Positions 6,267 to 12,989 of a stretch of 12,989 bases of DNA are shown in pieces. Source of the stretch: Kiritimatiellia bacterium (GTDB taxonomy: Bacteria > Verrucomicrobiota > Kiritimatiellia > SLAD01); the NCBI GenBank assembly GCA_007126995.1, contig SLAD01000025.1, positions 1 to 12,989 on the forward strand, written 5' to 3'. The translations under genes and the position numbers were made by a program. Position 1 is the first letter of the stretch, and the number at the start of each line of letters is the position of its first letter. The notes beneath the pieces were generated by a model that was given only the letters and a program-made list of their open reading frames with translations, ran no database searches and was not told the DNA's origin.

Positions 6267-6995
6267 ATGCTTATGAATACTAGTACTGTCAATGCGAGAA
6301 GGCTTCAGATTGGTCCACATGAAATCACGCTGCAGTGGACGTCGGCCGTCTTTGAGCCCAATCTCACCACGCGTGTGCTGGCTGGTCTACTCCCTCACCC
6401 CCCGCCCGCCCGTGTGCTGGACTTGGGTTGCGGCGTGGGCCCGATTGCGATTCTGGCCGCACTGCATGGCGCGCAGGATGTTGTGGGGGTCGATATTATG
6501 CCGGAAGCCTGTGAACTGGCCCGGCAAAATGCGGCATTGAATGGCGTGGCCGATCGTGTTCGCTTTGTTCAAGGAAAACTCTTCGAACCATTGGACGGCG
6601 AACGCTTTGATTTAATTATCGATGACGTCTCCGGCATGGCGGAGGAAGTATCACGCATCTCGCCTTGGTATCCGGAAACGATTCCCACCGGCGGGCGGGA
6701 TGGGACCGGCCCGACCATCGCCATGCTTGAGCAGGCCCACAACCATTTATCGGAACACGGCACCATGCTCTTCCCGGTGTTAAGCTTGGCTGATCGGGAG
6801 AAGATACTGGAGAAGGCGCGGGCGCTGTTTGATGGTCGCCTGGAGCTGGTGGCAACGAAATGGATTCCCTTTTGCGACGAATTCAAAGCGCGCACGGAAG
6901 ACATGGAGCGCATGAAAGACGAGGGCCTGATCAGCTACGTCACGAAGCGGTCCCGCCATCTTTGGAGCCTCGAAATCTATCGCGTTTCCGCCTGA
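6267..6995 (+). CDS. Class I SAM-dependent methyltransferase, substrate unknown
   Basis: This is a 242-residue protein with a Rossmann-type SAM fold. Motif I is DLGCGVGP (52-59), the acidic ribose-binding residue is Asp76 in GVDIMPEA, and FVQGKLFEPL (100-109) matches the segment that contacts the adenine. The layout resembles the MTS family (RsmC, HemK/PrmC, PrmA). At motif IV, where amino-methylating members have NPPY or a variant, this protein has IIDDVSG (117-123), so amino-group methylation is not supported. The segment TGGRDGTGP (141-149) recalls the GGxDG loop of HemK-like enzymes. The target could be RNA, protein or a small molecule. The gene starts at the ATG at 6267; a second ATG at 6273 is possible. 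No Shine-Dalgarno is seen. It lies 69 bp before trmFO on the same strand but probably has its own promoter. Confidence 0.85.
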   Translation: MLMNTSTVNARRLQIGPHEITLQWTSAVFEPNLTTRVLAGLLPHPPPARVLDLGCGVGPIAILAALHGAQDVVGVDIMPEACELARQNAALNGVADRVRFVQGKLFEPLDGERFDLIIDDVSGMAEEVSRISPWYPETIPTGGRDGTGPTIAMLEQAHNHLSEHGTMLFPVLSLADREKILEKARALFDGRLELVATKWIPFCDEFKARTEDMERMKDEGLISYVTKRSRHLWSLEIYRVSA

Positions 6996-7026
6996 TCGAT
7001 TCCCAGCGCGCTGACCAAGCAAGCAT

Positions 7027-7055
7027 TTGACAGCGGCGGCCCTCTCCCCGATTAT
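7027..7055 (+). promoter_or_regulatory. Candidate promoter of trmFO
   Basis: A perfect TTGACA (7027-7032) is followed after 17 bp by GATTAT (7050-7055, 4 of 6 to the -10 consensus). The predicted start of transcription near 7062 is three bases from the ATG at 7065, which has no Shine-Dalgarno sequence. The inverted repeat GGCGGC (7035-7040) / GCCGCC (7058-7063) overlaps it; this could be an operator, a weak hairpin from upstream transcripts, or chance in GC-rich DNA. Confidence 0.45.
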
Positions 7056-7064
7056 ACGCCGCCT

Positions 7065-8432
7065 ATGGCGAAGAAATACTTGCATATTATCGGCGGCGGT
7101 CTGGCGGGCAGCGAAGCGGCGTGGCAGGCAGCGGAGCAAGGCGTATCGGTCCGGCTCTATGAGATGCGTCCGCACCGGCATACCGGCGCGCATGTGACGG
7201 ATGATTGCGCGGAACTGGTCTGTTCGAATTCATTAGGCTCCGATCTAGCGGATCGCGCCTCGGGCGTGCTCAAGGCCGAAATGCGACTGATGGGATCACT
7301 GTTGATGCGCTGCGCGGATGCCTGCGCGGTGCCCGCTGGCGGCGCCTTGGCGGTGGATCGGTTAGCCTTTTCCGGTGAAGTGACTCGGCAGATCGAAGCT
7401 CACCCTCGGATTGATATCATCCGCGAAGAAGTCACGACCATCCCCGATGAACCGACGATCATCGCGAGCGGCCCGCTAACCTCGGATGATTTGGCGTCAG
7501 CATTGGCGACGTTCAGCGGGGATGAACATCTCTACTTCTTCGACGCCATTTCACCGATCGTGACGGCGGAATCGATCAATATGGACATTGCCTTCCGCGC
7601 CTCCCGCTATGATCGTTCCGAGCAACCGGATGGCGATTACATCAATTGCCCCCTCAATCGCGAGGAATACGAAAACTTCATTCATGCCTTGCTGACCGCC
7701 GAGCGTATTCCGCTGCATACCTTTGAGATGATTATGGAACAGGGCGTCAAGGCGGGTGCTCATGAATTCTTTGAAGGCTGTCTACCGATCGAGATTCTGG
7801 CAGGGCGCGGCCGGGAAGCATTGGCGTTTGGCCCGATGCGGCCTGTCGGCTTAACCGATCCGCGTACGGGCCGCCGTCCTTATGCCGCCTTGCAGTTGCG
7901 CCAAGACAATCTCGCCGCGAGCCTCTACAATCTCGTCGGCTTTCAAACCAATCTGCGCTTTCCGGAGCAAAAGCGCGTGTTCAGCCTGATCCCGGGTTTG
8001 GAGGAAGCCGAATACGAGCGATTCGGCCAAATGCATCGCAACACCTTCATCGCGTCACCGAAACTGCTCAATCCCACCTTGGAATTCCGTCAGCGGGCAG
8101 GTTTATTCTGTGCCGGCCAACTCACCGGCGTGGAAGGCTATGCCGGCAACATTGCGACCGGCTTACTGGCTGGGTGGAATGCCGCTAGGGCGATGCAAGG
8201 GGCTCCGCTACTGTCCCTGCCTCGCGTGACAATGCTGGGCGCGTTGTGTCACTACGTTACGCATGTGGACATGAAGGATTTTCAGCCGATGAAAGCAAAT
8301 TTCGGCATCTTGCCGCCACTGGAAGGCAAACCCGTGCGCGGCAAACGGGAACGCGCCGCGCTTTATGCGCAACGCGCCATGCAGGAACTCGAACACTTTT
8401 GGGAGGCAGAACACCATGCTCAACCGACATAA
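7065..8432 (+). CDS. trmFO: tRNA (uracil-5-)-methyltransferase TrmFO, folate/FAD-dependent
   Basis: This 455-residue protein has the usual length for TrmFO, which makes ribothymidine at position 54 of the tRNA T-loop in the cytoplasm using 5,10-methylenetetrahydrofolate and FAD. The N-terminal FAD-binding loop is IIGGGLAGSEAAW (8-20). Family signatures follow: LYEMRP (31-36), ELVCSNSLGS (50-59) with Cys53, INCPLNREEY (193-202), FFEGCLPIE (235-243) with Cys239, and the second FAD segment GQLTGVEGYAGN (351-362). Cys53 and Cys239 match the two cysteines known to matter in Bacillus subtilis TrmFO. The start at 7065 gives the standard N-terminus; no Shine-Dalgarno precedes it, but a TTGACA promoter candidate ends just upstream. 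Its last 17 bp overlap the next gene. TrmFO occurs in bacteria lacking the SAM-dependent TrmA, so this genome probably uses the folate route. Confidence 0.97.
   Translation: MAKKYLHIIGGGLAGSEAAWQAAEQGVSVRLYEMRPHRHTGAHVTDDCAELVCSNSLGSDLADRASGVLKAEMRLMGSLLMRCADACAVPAGGALAVDRLAFSGEVTRQIEAHPRIDIIREEVTTIPDEPTIIASGPLTSDDLASALATFSGDEHLYFFDAISPIVTAESINMDIAFRASRYDRSEQPDGDYINCPLNREEYENFIHALLTAERIPLHTFEMIMEQGVKAGAHEFFEGCLPIEILAGRGREALAFGPMRPVGLTDPRTGRRPYAALQLRQDNLAASLYNLVGFQTNLRFPEQKRVFSLIPGLEEAEYERFGQMHRNTFIASPKLLNPTLEFRQRAGLFCAGQLTGVEGYAGNIATGLLAGWNAARAMQGAPLLSLPRVTMLGALCHYVTHVDMKDFQPMKANFGILPPLEGKPVRGKRERAALYAQRAMQELEHFWEAEHHAQPT
8401..8406 (+). promoter_or_regulatory. Ribosome binding site of the M29-type gene, inside trmFO
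   Basis: GGGAGG ends 9 nt before the ATG at 8416. It sits in the last codons of trmFO and fixes the downstream start; the in-frame candidate at 8365 lies wholly inside trmFO and lacks such a site. Confidence 0.8.
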
Positions 8433-9483
8433 ACTGATCGAAGACGTCTTCGCCCCAACAGCCGATGATGTGGTGCTCTTCATGGTGGACGAACCGCACG
8501 ACCGCGTCCCAGACCATCGCGATTGGCAGGAGCGACGGGAAATGGCGCAGGAATGGCACGAATCCTTTAACGCGTTTCCGGTCCGACTACTACCGACTTA
8601 TCACTATGCGGCGACCGGCGCCAATAATGGCGACTTGCCCCAAACCGGCCAACTCGGCGAACAGGAACAACGGTTGGACGCCCTGTTGGATGAGGTCACG
8701 ATTATTATCGCCATGACGCAATACTCCGCCACGGCACCGTTGTCGCGTTTGATTCGCCCCTATGCCCCTTTGCGCGTAGCGAGTATGCCGGGCGTGTTGC
8801 GCCGGATGGAGGAAACCGCACTGGCCGCGGACTATCGGGAAGTGGCGCGGCGTACGCATATGTTTGCGCAGGATCTCACCGATGCGGAAGCCGCCGAGGT
8901 GATTTTCAGCACAGGCGAGCGCTTGTTCATGGATCTGCGCTATCGCACCGGTCATGCGGACGACGGGCAATGCCATCGCGACAAAGCGTTTCCGCTCATC
9001 AACTTGCCCAGCGGCGAGGCCTTTATTGTCCCGTACGAAGGCGAACGCGAGGGTGAGCCGAGCCGCACCGAGGGTGTGATTCCCCTGCTGGAGGATGATG
9101 AGTTGTATCATCTGATCGTGAAGCAGAACCGCATCGTTGAAGTGCGGGGCGATGGTCCGGGCGCGAAAGCGTTTGCCAAGTATCTCGAGGATGATCCCGC
9201 CCGCGCAAACATCGCGGAACTGGGTTTGGGCTGCAATGATAGGGCGGTGGTACAGGGGGCCGTGATCGAGGACGAAAAAGCCGGATTTCACTGGGCCTAT
9301 GGGCGGAGTGAGCATCTAGGTGGCACCGTCGGACCCGACGCCTTCAAGAAGCCGGAAAACGTGGTGCATCAGGACATCGTTTATGCGCCCGCGTCGCCGA
9401 TTGGCATTCAGCGACTGACGCTGCACCTGCCGGGCGACGAAGAAGTGAACGTGATTCTGGATAACGAGTATTTCTTTGAGTGA
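8416..9483 (+). CDS. M29-type aminopeptidase-like metalloenzyme
   Basis: This is a 355-residue protein resembling the aminopeptidase T (M29) superfamily, a fold also used by the dioxygenase NicX. The C-terminal half shows the family pattern: INLPSGEAFIVP (195-206), NIAELGLGCN (265-274), VIEDEKAGFHWAYG (283-296), GGTVG (302-306) and VVHQDIVY (316-323). Candidate metal ligands are Glu201, Glu268, His292, His318 and Asp320. The 67-residue gap between the two Glu and the HxD pair agree with M29 peptidases. Whether it is a peptidase or another metalloenzyme cannot be decided from sequence alone. No signal peptide is seen, so it is probably cytoplasmic. It overlaps trmFO by 17 bp, so the two are cotranscribed and probably translationally coupled, though no functional link to tRNA modification is known to me. 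The gene end converges with menB. Confidence 0.8.
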   Translation: MLNRHKLIEDVFAPTADDVVLFMVDEPHDRVPDHRDWQERREMAQEWHESFNAFPVRLLPTYHYAATGANNGDLPQTGQLGEQEQRLDALLDEVTIIIAMTQYSATAPLSRLIRPYAPLRVASMPGVLRRMEETALAADYREVARRTHMFAQDLTDAEAAEVIFSTGERLFMDLRYRTGHADDGQCHRDKAFPLINLPSGEAFIVPYEGEREGEPSRTEGVIPLLEDDELYHLIVKQNRIVEVRGDGPGAKAFAKYLEDDPARANIAELGLGCNDRAVVQGAVIEDEKAGFHWAYGRSEHLGGTVGPDAFKKPENVVHQDIVYAPASPIGIQRLTLHLPGDEEVNVILDNEYFFE

Positions 9484-9653
9484 GGCATGCGGCCCGTTCA
9501 CACTTCATCGCCACACTTACTCGGATACATTTAATCGGCTACCTTGCGCGACTCGCTTGCAGCGATTCGGTTCCCTTGACAGCGGCTCACCGGGACGCCT
9601 CGCCCCACCTGTCCCATCACGCAGCGGTAGGGCGAGATGCCCATCAGGCACTA
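9484..9653. other. Convergent intergenic region between the M29-type gene and menB
   Basis: This 170-bp stretch should hold the ends of both transcripts. I see only weak hairpins: TCGCT/AGCGA around TGC (9553-9565), and CTCGCCC (9599-9605) with GGGCGAG (9630-9636) around a 24-nt loop. Neither is followed by a convincing T-run on either strand, so no terminator is called. Confidence 0.4.
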
Positions 9654-10472
9654 TCAGGGTCGCTTCGGGAAGCGATCGAAATCGGGTTTGCGTTTTTCGA
9701 CGAAGGCGTTGCGGCCTTCCTGGCCCTCCTCCGTCATGTAGTACAGCAAGGTCGCATTGCCCGCCAATTCCTGGATGCCGGCCTGACCATCACAGTCTGC
9801 ATTCATAGCCGACTTCAAACAACGGATCGCGAGGGGCGAATGAGCCAGAATCTCGCGGCACCATTGCACCGTTTCCTCCTCCAAGCGCTCCAAGGGCACG
9901 ACGGTATTGACCAGCCCCATCTCCAGGGCTTGCTGCGCGTTGTATTGACGGCACAGAAACCAAATCTCACGGGCTTTCTTCTGGCCAACGATGCGCGCAA
10001 GGTAGGATGAGCCATAGCCGCCGTCAAAGGAACCCACCTTGGGGCCGGTTTGGCCGAAAATGGCGTTCTCGGCCGCAATCGTGAGATCGCACAAGACATG
10101 CAACACATGGCCGCCACCAATCGCATAACCAGCCACCATCGCAACCACGGGCTTTGGACAACTACGCATGGCGCGCTGGAAATCCAACACATTAAGGCGA
10201 TGTACGCCCTTGTCGTCCTGATAACCGGCATCACCACGAATCTTCTGGTCGCCGCCGGAACAGAACGCCTTGTCTCCTTCGCCGGTCAGAATGATAACGC
10301 CAATGCGTTCGTCGTCACGTGCGTCGTTGAGCGCATCCGACATCTCCGATACCGTCAGTGGCCGAAAGGCATTGCGCACCTCGGGACGATTGATGGTGAT
10401 TTTGGCAATGCCTTCAGCTTTTTCGTATTTGATGTCCGTATAGGTCTTCGCGGGTTCCCAACTGATTGTCAT
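9654..10472 (-). CDS. menB: 1,4-dihydroxy-2-naphthoyl-CoA synthase MenB, type I
   Basis: This 272-residue crotonase-fold enzyme cyclises o-succinylbenzoyl-CoA to 1,4-dihydroxy-2-naphthoyl-CoA in menaquinone synthesis. Signature segments are RNAFRP (33-38), CSGGDQK (71-77), the oxyanion-hole loop GYAIGGGH (115-122), QTGPKVGSFDGGYG (141-154), FLCRQY (172-177), NADCDGQAG (224-232) and YYMTEEGQEGRNAF (244-257). Gly143 in QTGPKVG is the type I marker; type II enzymes carry Asp here (TDADVG). Type I enzymes, such as that of E. coli, use bound bicarbonate as the catalytic base, so this one should too. AAGGAG (10481-10486) lies 8 nt before the ATG. The gene is 34 bp after menH and in the same order as in the E. 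coli cluster. It is the last gene of the cluster in this window. Confidence 0.98.
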   Translation of the reverse strand: MTISWEPAKTYTDIKYEKAEGIAKITINRPEVRNAFRPLTVSEMSDALNDARDDERIGVIILTGEGDKAFCSGGDQKIRGDAGYQDDKGVHRLNVLDFQRAMRSCPKPVVAMVAGYAIGGGHVLHVLCDLTIAAENAIFGQTGPKVGSFDGGYGSSYLARIVGQKKAREIWFLCRQYNAQQALEMGLVNTVVPLERLEEETVQWCREILAHSPLAIRCLKSAMNADCDGQAGIQELAGNATLLYYMTEEGQEGRNAFVEKRKPDFDRFPKRP

Positions 10473-10480
10473 ATAGATTA

Positions 10481-10486
10481 CTCCTT
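10481..10486 (-). promoter_or_regulatory. Ribosome binding site of menB
   Basis: On the minus strand AAGGAG stands 8 nt before the menB ATG, in the 34-bp gap after menH. This is one of the two strongest Shine-Dalgarno sequences in the window and allows independent initiation on the polycistronic mRNA. Confidence 0.8.
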
Positions 10487-10506
10487 ATTCGCCATCTGGC
10501 TGTACT

Positions 10507-11313
10507 TCATCCTGAAAATGCGTCGAGCTGTGCCTTCACGCAGCAGGCAAAGGCTTCTGGTTGCTCAAGGTGAATATTATGCCCTGCCCCTTTGATCATT
10601 TCCACCTGTATCCGTTCACTCGTTACGCGCATCTGCTCGGCCACGAGCTGGTACTTACGATCCAACTCGCCGACCAGCAAACAGACGTCAACCGCGAGTT
10701 GCGCCAAGTGATCCCACAACGGCGTCTGCCGTCCCACACTCATGCCCTGAATGGATCGCGCCACCCCTTCCCCGGTATTATGCCTTCGCTCCGCCAGCAT
10801 GCGGGTGAACGTTTCCGGCTGATCGCGCAGGCTGGCGAAGATTGGTTGCCGATACCAATCGGCCAGCACCTCATCCAACGGTTCTGTCCGAAAACGATGG
10901 GCCCACCGAGTATCCTGCTTCTCGCGCGCCCGCGCCGTTTCGACGTCCAGCAAGCCGGGCGACGATGATTCAATAATCGCCTGCCCCACGCGGTCGCTAT
11001 GATGGATGGCCAGATAAAGTGACAATCGTCCGCCCATCGAGTAACCGACCAAACGAAGTTGCTGGTGGCGCTCGATTGGCAAGGCCTCAAGCACAGCCTT
11101 GGCGGCACCCGCAAAGGTATGCGCCGCTTCGTCTTGGATGTCCGCGCTCTGTCCATGACCGGGCAGATCAACGGCGAGGCAGTAGTAGCGCTCCGCGAGT
11201 GATTCCATCAGCGGTAACCATTCCCGGTGGCTACCGAGAAAGCCGTGTAGAAACAATACCGGCGGGTTGTCCGGATGTCCGCGCGTCACGGCGTGCAAAC
11301 GGGCGTGGCTCAT
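10507..11313 (-). CDS. menH: SHCHC synthase MenH (alpha/beta hydrolase)
   Basis: This 268-residue alpha/beta-hydrolase-fold protein is expected to eliminate pyruvate from SEPHCHC, giving 2-succinyl-6-hydroxy-2,4-cyclohexadiene-1-carboxylate. The oxyanion-side motif is FLHGFLGS (21-28), the nucleophile Ser92 is in GYSMGGR (90-96), the acid Asp218 in GELDRKY (215-221) and the base His245 in GAGHNIHLE (242-250). DLPGHGQS (49-56) and ESSSPGL (115-121) also fit MenH proteins. Position between menD and menB separates it from other hydrolases of this fold. Its ATG (11313-11311) overlaps the menD TGA (11312-11310) as ATGA, and no strong Shine-Dalgarno precedes it, so translation probably depends on termination-reinitiation after menD. 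Confidence 0.93.
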   Translation of the reverse strand: MSHARLHAVTRGHPDNPPVLFLHGFLGSHREWLPLMESLAERYYCLAVDLPGHGQSADIQDEAAHTFAGAAKAVLEALPIERHQQLRLVGYSMGGRLSLYLAIHHSDRVGQAIIESSSPGLLDVETARAREKQDTRWAHRFRTEPLDEVLADWYRQPIFASLRDQPETFTRMLAERRHNTGEGVARSIQGMSVGRQTPLWDHLAQLAVDVCLLVGELDRKYQLVAEQMRVTSERIQVEMIKGAGHNIHLEQPEAFACCVKAQLDAFSG

Positions 11314-12989
11314 GACCCGGCCAGGCGACGCTTAATTTCAGCCTGCAGGGTGCGATGCAGTTCGACATTGGTTTGTCGATCGGTGCGCACCTCGATCAGC
11401 GTGGAGCGATTCGCCTCCACCGCTTCCGCGAGCGCATCGGAGAATGCCGCAGGCGAGGACGGCTGCGCATACGGAATCCGAAACTGTTGCGCTGCGGCTT
11501 CGAAGGTTAAGCCGTGTGGCGTACCGAAGTGTTGTTCAAAGATGTCCGATTCGGCGGCGGCGATAGGAAGAAAAGAGAAGATTCCACCGCCATCGTTATT
11601 CACGACCACGAGAATCAATGGATGTTGCAGCGCCCCCATTAGGCTGAGCGAATTCAAGTCATGCAACACCGCTAGGTCACCCAACACCGCGATCACCGGT
11701 TGCTGCAGGCCGGCAGTCCAGCCACACGCGGTGGCAACCGTGCCATCAATGCCGCTGGCACCGCGATTGGCCGTCACCGGTCGTGCCTCGTCTTGGCACT
11801 GGCCGTACATATCGAGATCGCGAATCGGCATACTGTTCCCGGCAAAAATCGCGGCCCGTGAGGCACAGGCACTTACCGCATGGGCCACATAGATTTCATC
11901 CAGTGCCTCCGCACGCTCTACATGATCATGGACTACTGCAGCAACCGTTTTGGAGGCATCGAGCCACTGCTGACAGACAGGACTCGGAGCGACCTCAAAG
12001 TTGTCCGGCAAGGCAAACAGCAATTGGCTTAGATCGCACTCGATCACGCGCGTGGCGCATTGGGTGACGTCTTGTCGGCGCGGATGGGACGGGATCAGCA
12101 GATATTCCGACTCCGCTCGCTTGACCCATTCAATCAGACGCTTGGACACCAAGGGCCCACCCACGTGCACAATACAGTCGGGTCGAAACCCATCCGACAG
12201 TGCCAGCACCACTTGATCCGCATAAGGAACCAAGCCCTCGATATTCGCGCTCAACCGCAAGCCAGATCCGATATCCGCGATCACGGGCCACGGCACACGC
12301 TCTGCCAGCGCTTGGGCGGCCTTCCGCTCTGCGGCTGACGACAAGCGACCGATCAGTAGTACGCCATTCGGGACCGTCTTGAATCGCTCAGTCATCCAGG
12401 CAACATCCGCCTGTGACGGGGCCGATTGTCCGGAGCTAATCCCCGTGTGCGGCGTGCGCGCGTCTGCCGCCGAGCGCGCTTGATCGAGATAGGCCTGATA
12501 ATTGTTGCCGTCCGACTCGGCGGTCAGCGGTTCGCGAAACATCATGTTCACGTGCACGGGTCCCGGATTCGGCCCCTTTGTCCGCGCGACGGCATAATCG
12601 ATTGTCGAACGCACGTAGTTCAGGCCGATTTCAGTGGTGGGACACGGCATATCGACGTGCCAACGCTGATACGGAGCGAACAGGTTCGATTGCAAGATGG
12701 CCTGATTCGCGCCCGTATCGCGCAGCTCCGGGGGACGATCCGCTGTCAGCAGCAAGAGCGGGATTCCGTCCTGGGCGGCCTCAATTGCGGCGGGGTAGCC
12801 GTTTGCCACGGCGGTGCCGGAGGTGGTGACCCAAACCGCGGGTGCCCCGGTCGCCCGTGCGTGTCCGAGGGCGAAAAAGGCCGCGCCGCGTTCGTCGTAA
12901 TGCACCACGGACTGGACGCCGGGATGCCGCGCAATCGCTGTCGCTAAGAGCCCGGATCGTGCCCCGGGACAAAGGCAAAAGCAGGTCAC
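11310..12989 (-). CDS. menD: SEPHCHC synthase MenD, 5' end outside the window
   Basis: 559 residues are visible of this thiamine-diphosphate enzyme, which joins isochorismate and 2-oxoglutarate, with loss of CO2, into SEPHCHC. The visible part begins at CFCLCPGARS, equivalent to about residue 25 of E. coli MenD, so some 20 N-terminal residues lie beyond the right edge. The GTG at 12989-12987 is more likely an internal Val than the start. Signatures by visible residue: HYDERGAAF (30-38) with the catalytic Glu33, VTTSGTAVANGYPA (54-67), LLTADRPPELRDTGANQA (80-97), GNSMPIRDLD (384-393), ANRGASGIDG (407-416) and the ThDP/magnesium motif GDLAVLHDLNSL (437-448) to NNDGGG (464-469). All key residues are intact. 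It is the first visible gene of the menD-menH-menB cluster, so the cluster promoter is not in the window. Confidence 0.97.
   Translation of the reverse strand: MTCFCLCPGARSGLLATAIARHPGVQSVVHYDERGAAFFALGHARATGAPAVWVTTSGTAVANGYPAAIEAAQDGIPLLLLTADRPPELRDTGANQAILQSNLFAPYQRWHVDMPCPTTEIGLNYVRSTIDYAVARTKGPNPGPVHVNMMFREPLTAESDGNNYQAYLDQARSAADARTPHTGISSGQSAPSQADVAWMTERFKTVPNGVLLIGRLSSAAERKAAQALAERVPWPVIADIGSGLRLSANIEGLVPYADQVVLALSDGFRPDCIVHVGGPLVSKRLIEWVKRAESEYLLIPSHPRRQDVTQCATRVIECDLSQLLFALPDNFEVAPSPVCQQWLDASKTVAAVVHDHVERAEALDEIYVAHAVSACASRAAIFAGNSMPIRDLDMYGQCQDEARPVTANRGASGIDGTVATACGWTAGLQQPVIAVLGDLAVLHDLNSLSLMGALQHPLILVVVNNDGGGIFSFLPIAAAESDIFEQHFGTPHGLTFEAAAQQFRIPYAQPSSPAAFSDALAEAVEANRSTLIEVRTDRQTNVELHRTLQAEIKRRLAGS

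Noticed and set aside
8365..8415. Upstream in-frame start for the M29-type protein
   Set aside because: It would add 17 residues coded inside trmFO without a ribosome binding site, whereas GGGAGG sits at the right distance from the ATG at 8416.
9576..9581. TTGACA as a promoter -35 element in the M29/menB intergenic region
   Set aside because: No -10-like hexamer lies at 16-19 bp downstream, and no plus-strand gene follows.
9660..9675. Hairpin CGCTTC/GAAGCG as terminator of menB
   Set aside because: It encodes the last residues of MenB (PKRP region) and is not followed by a T-run on the minus strand.

Overview
The window looks like chromosomal DNA of a Gram-negative environmental bacterium of moderately high GC. 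I think it is probably from the PVC group, most likely Kiritimatiellota or Verrucomicrobiota. Three things suggest this: the 1487-residue secreted protein ends in a C-terminal module of a style I associate with those phyla (DTDG.GLPD.WQLHYFG, then a TDPTDADSFL segment and a final FYRIRL strand); there is an array of TTTCCAA...TTGGAAA palindromes; and a trmFO gene is present. This placement is an inference from memory, with no search behind it.

Left part (1-6266). A dispersed repeat of about 220 bp occurs twice in direct orientation, at about 46-264 and 5985-6212. The copies bracket a 5.9-kb segment. Each copy carries a short open reading frame with a ribosome-binding-like sequence on each strand. 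After copy 1 come five 17-bp palindromic units spaced at exactly 31 bp (300-440). Then a membrane-anchored protein of unknown function (563-1360, +) converges with a very large secreted repeat protein (1357-5820, -), and their stop codons interlock. The large protein has a signal peptide, four tandem units of about 163 residues, an ASH/HYDIN-like immunoglobulin domain, a long helical region and the C-terminal module. Copy 2 of the repeat lies in the divergent intergenic region upstream of it.

Middle part (6267-9483, + strand). A class I SAM-dependent methyltransferase with an unusual motif IV is followed by trmFO (folate/FAD-dependent tRNA U54 methylation). trmFO overlaps a gene for an M29-type (aminopeptidase T-like) metalloenzyme by 17 bp. 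The first two genes have promoter-like hexamers placed so that transcription would begin at or within a few bases of the start codon, and neither has a visible Shine-Dalgarno sequence, so they may be leaderless. The third has a strong Shine-Dalgarno inside the end of trmFO.

Right part (9654-12989, - strand). Menaquinone genes run in the order menD-menH-menB. menD is cut by the window edge, menD and menH overlap in ATGA, and menB follows after 34 bp with its own Shine-Dalgarno. These enzymes make SEPHCHC, SHCHC and 1,4-dihydroxy-2-naphthoyl-CoA, so the organism probably respires with menaquinone. menC and menE do not follow menB; the cluster ends there, convergent with the M29 gene.

The metabolic genes are ordinary and confidently identified. 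The unexplained material is in the left part: the 31-bp-phased palindrome array, the duplicated bidirectional leader with its micro-ORFs, and the tandem-repeat secreted protein.
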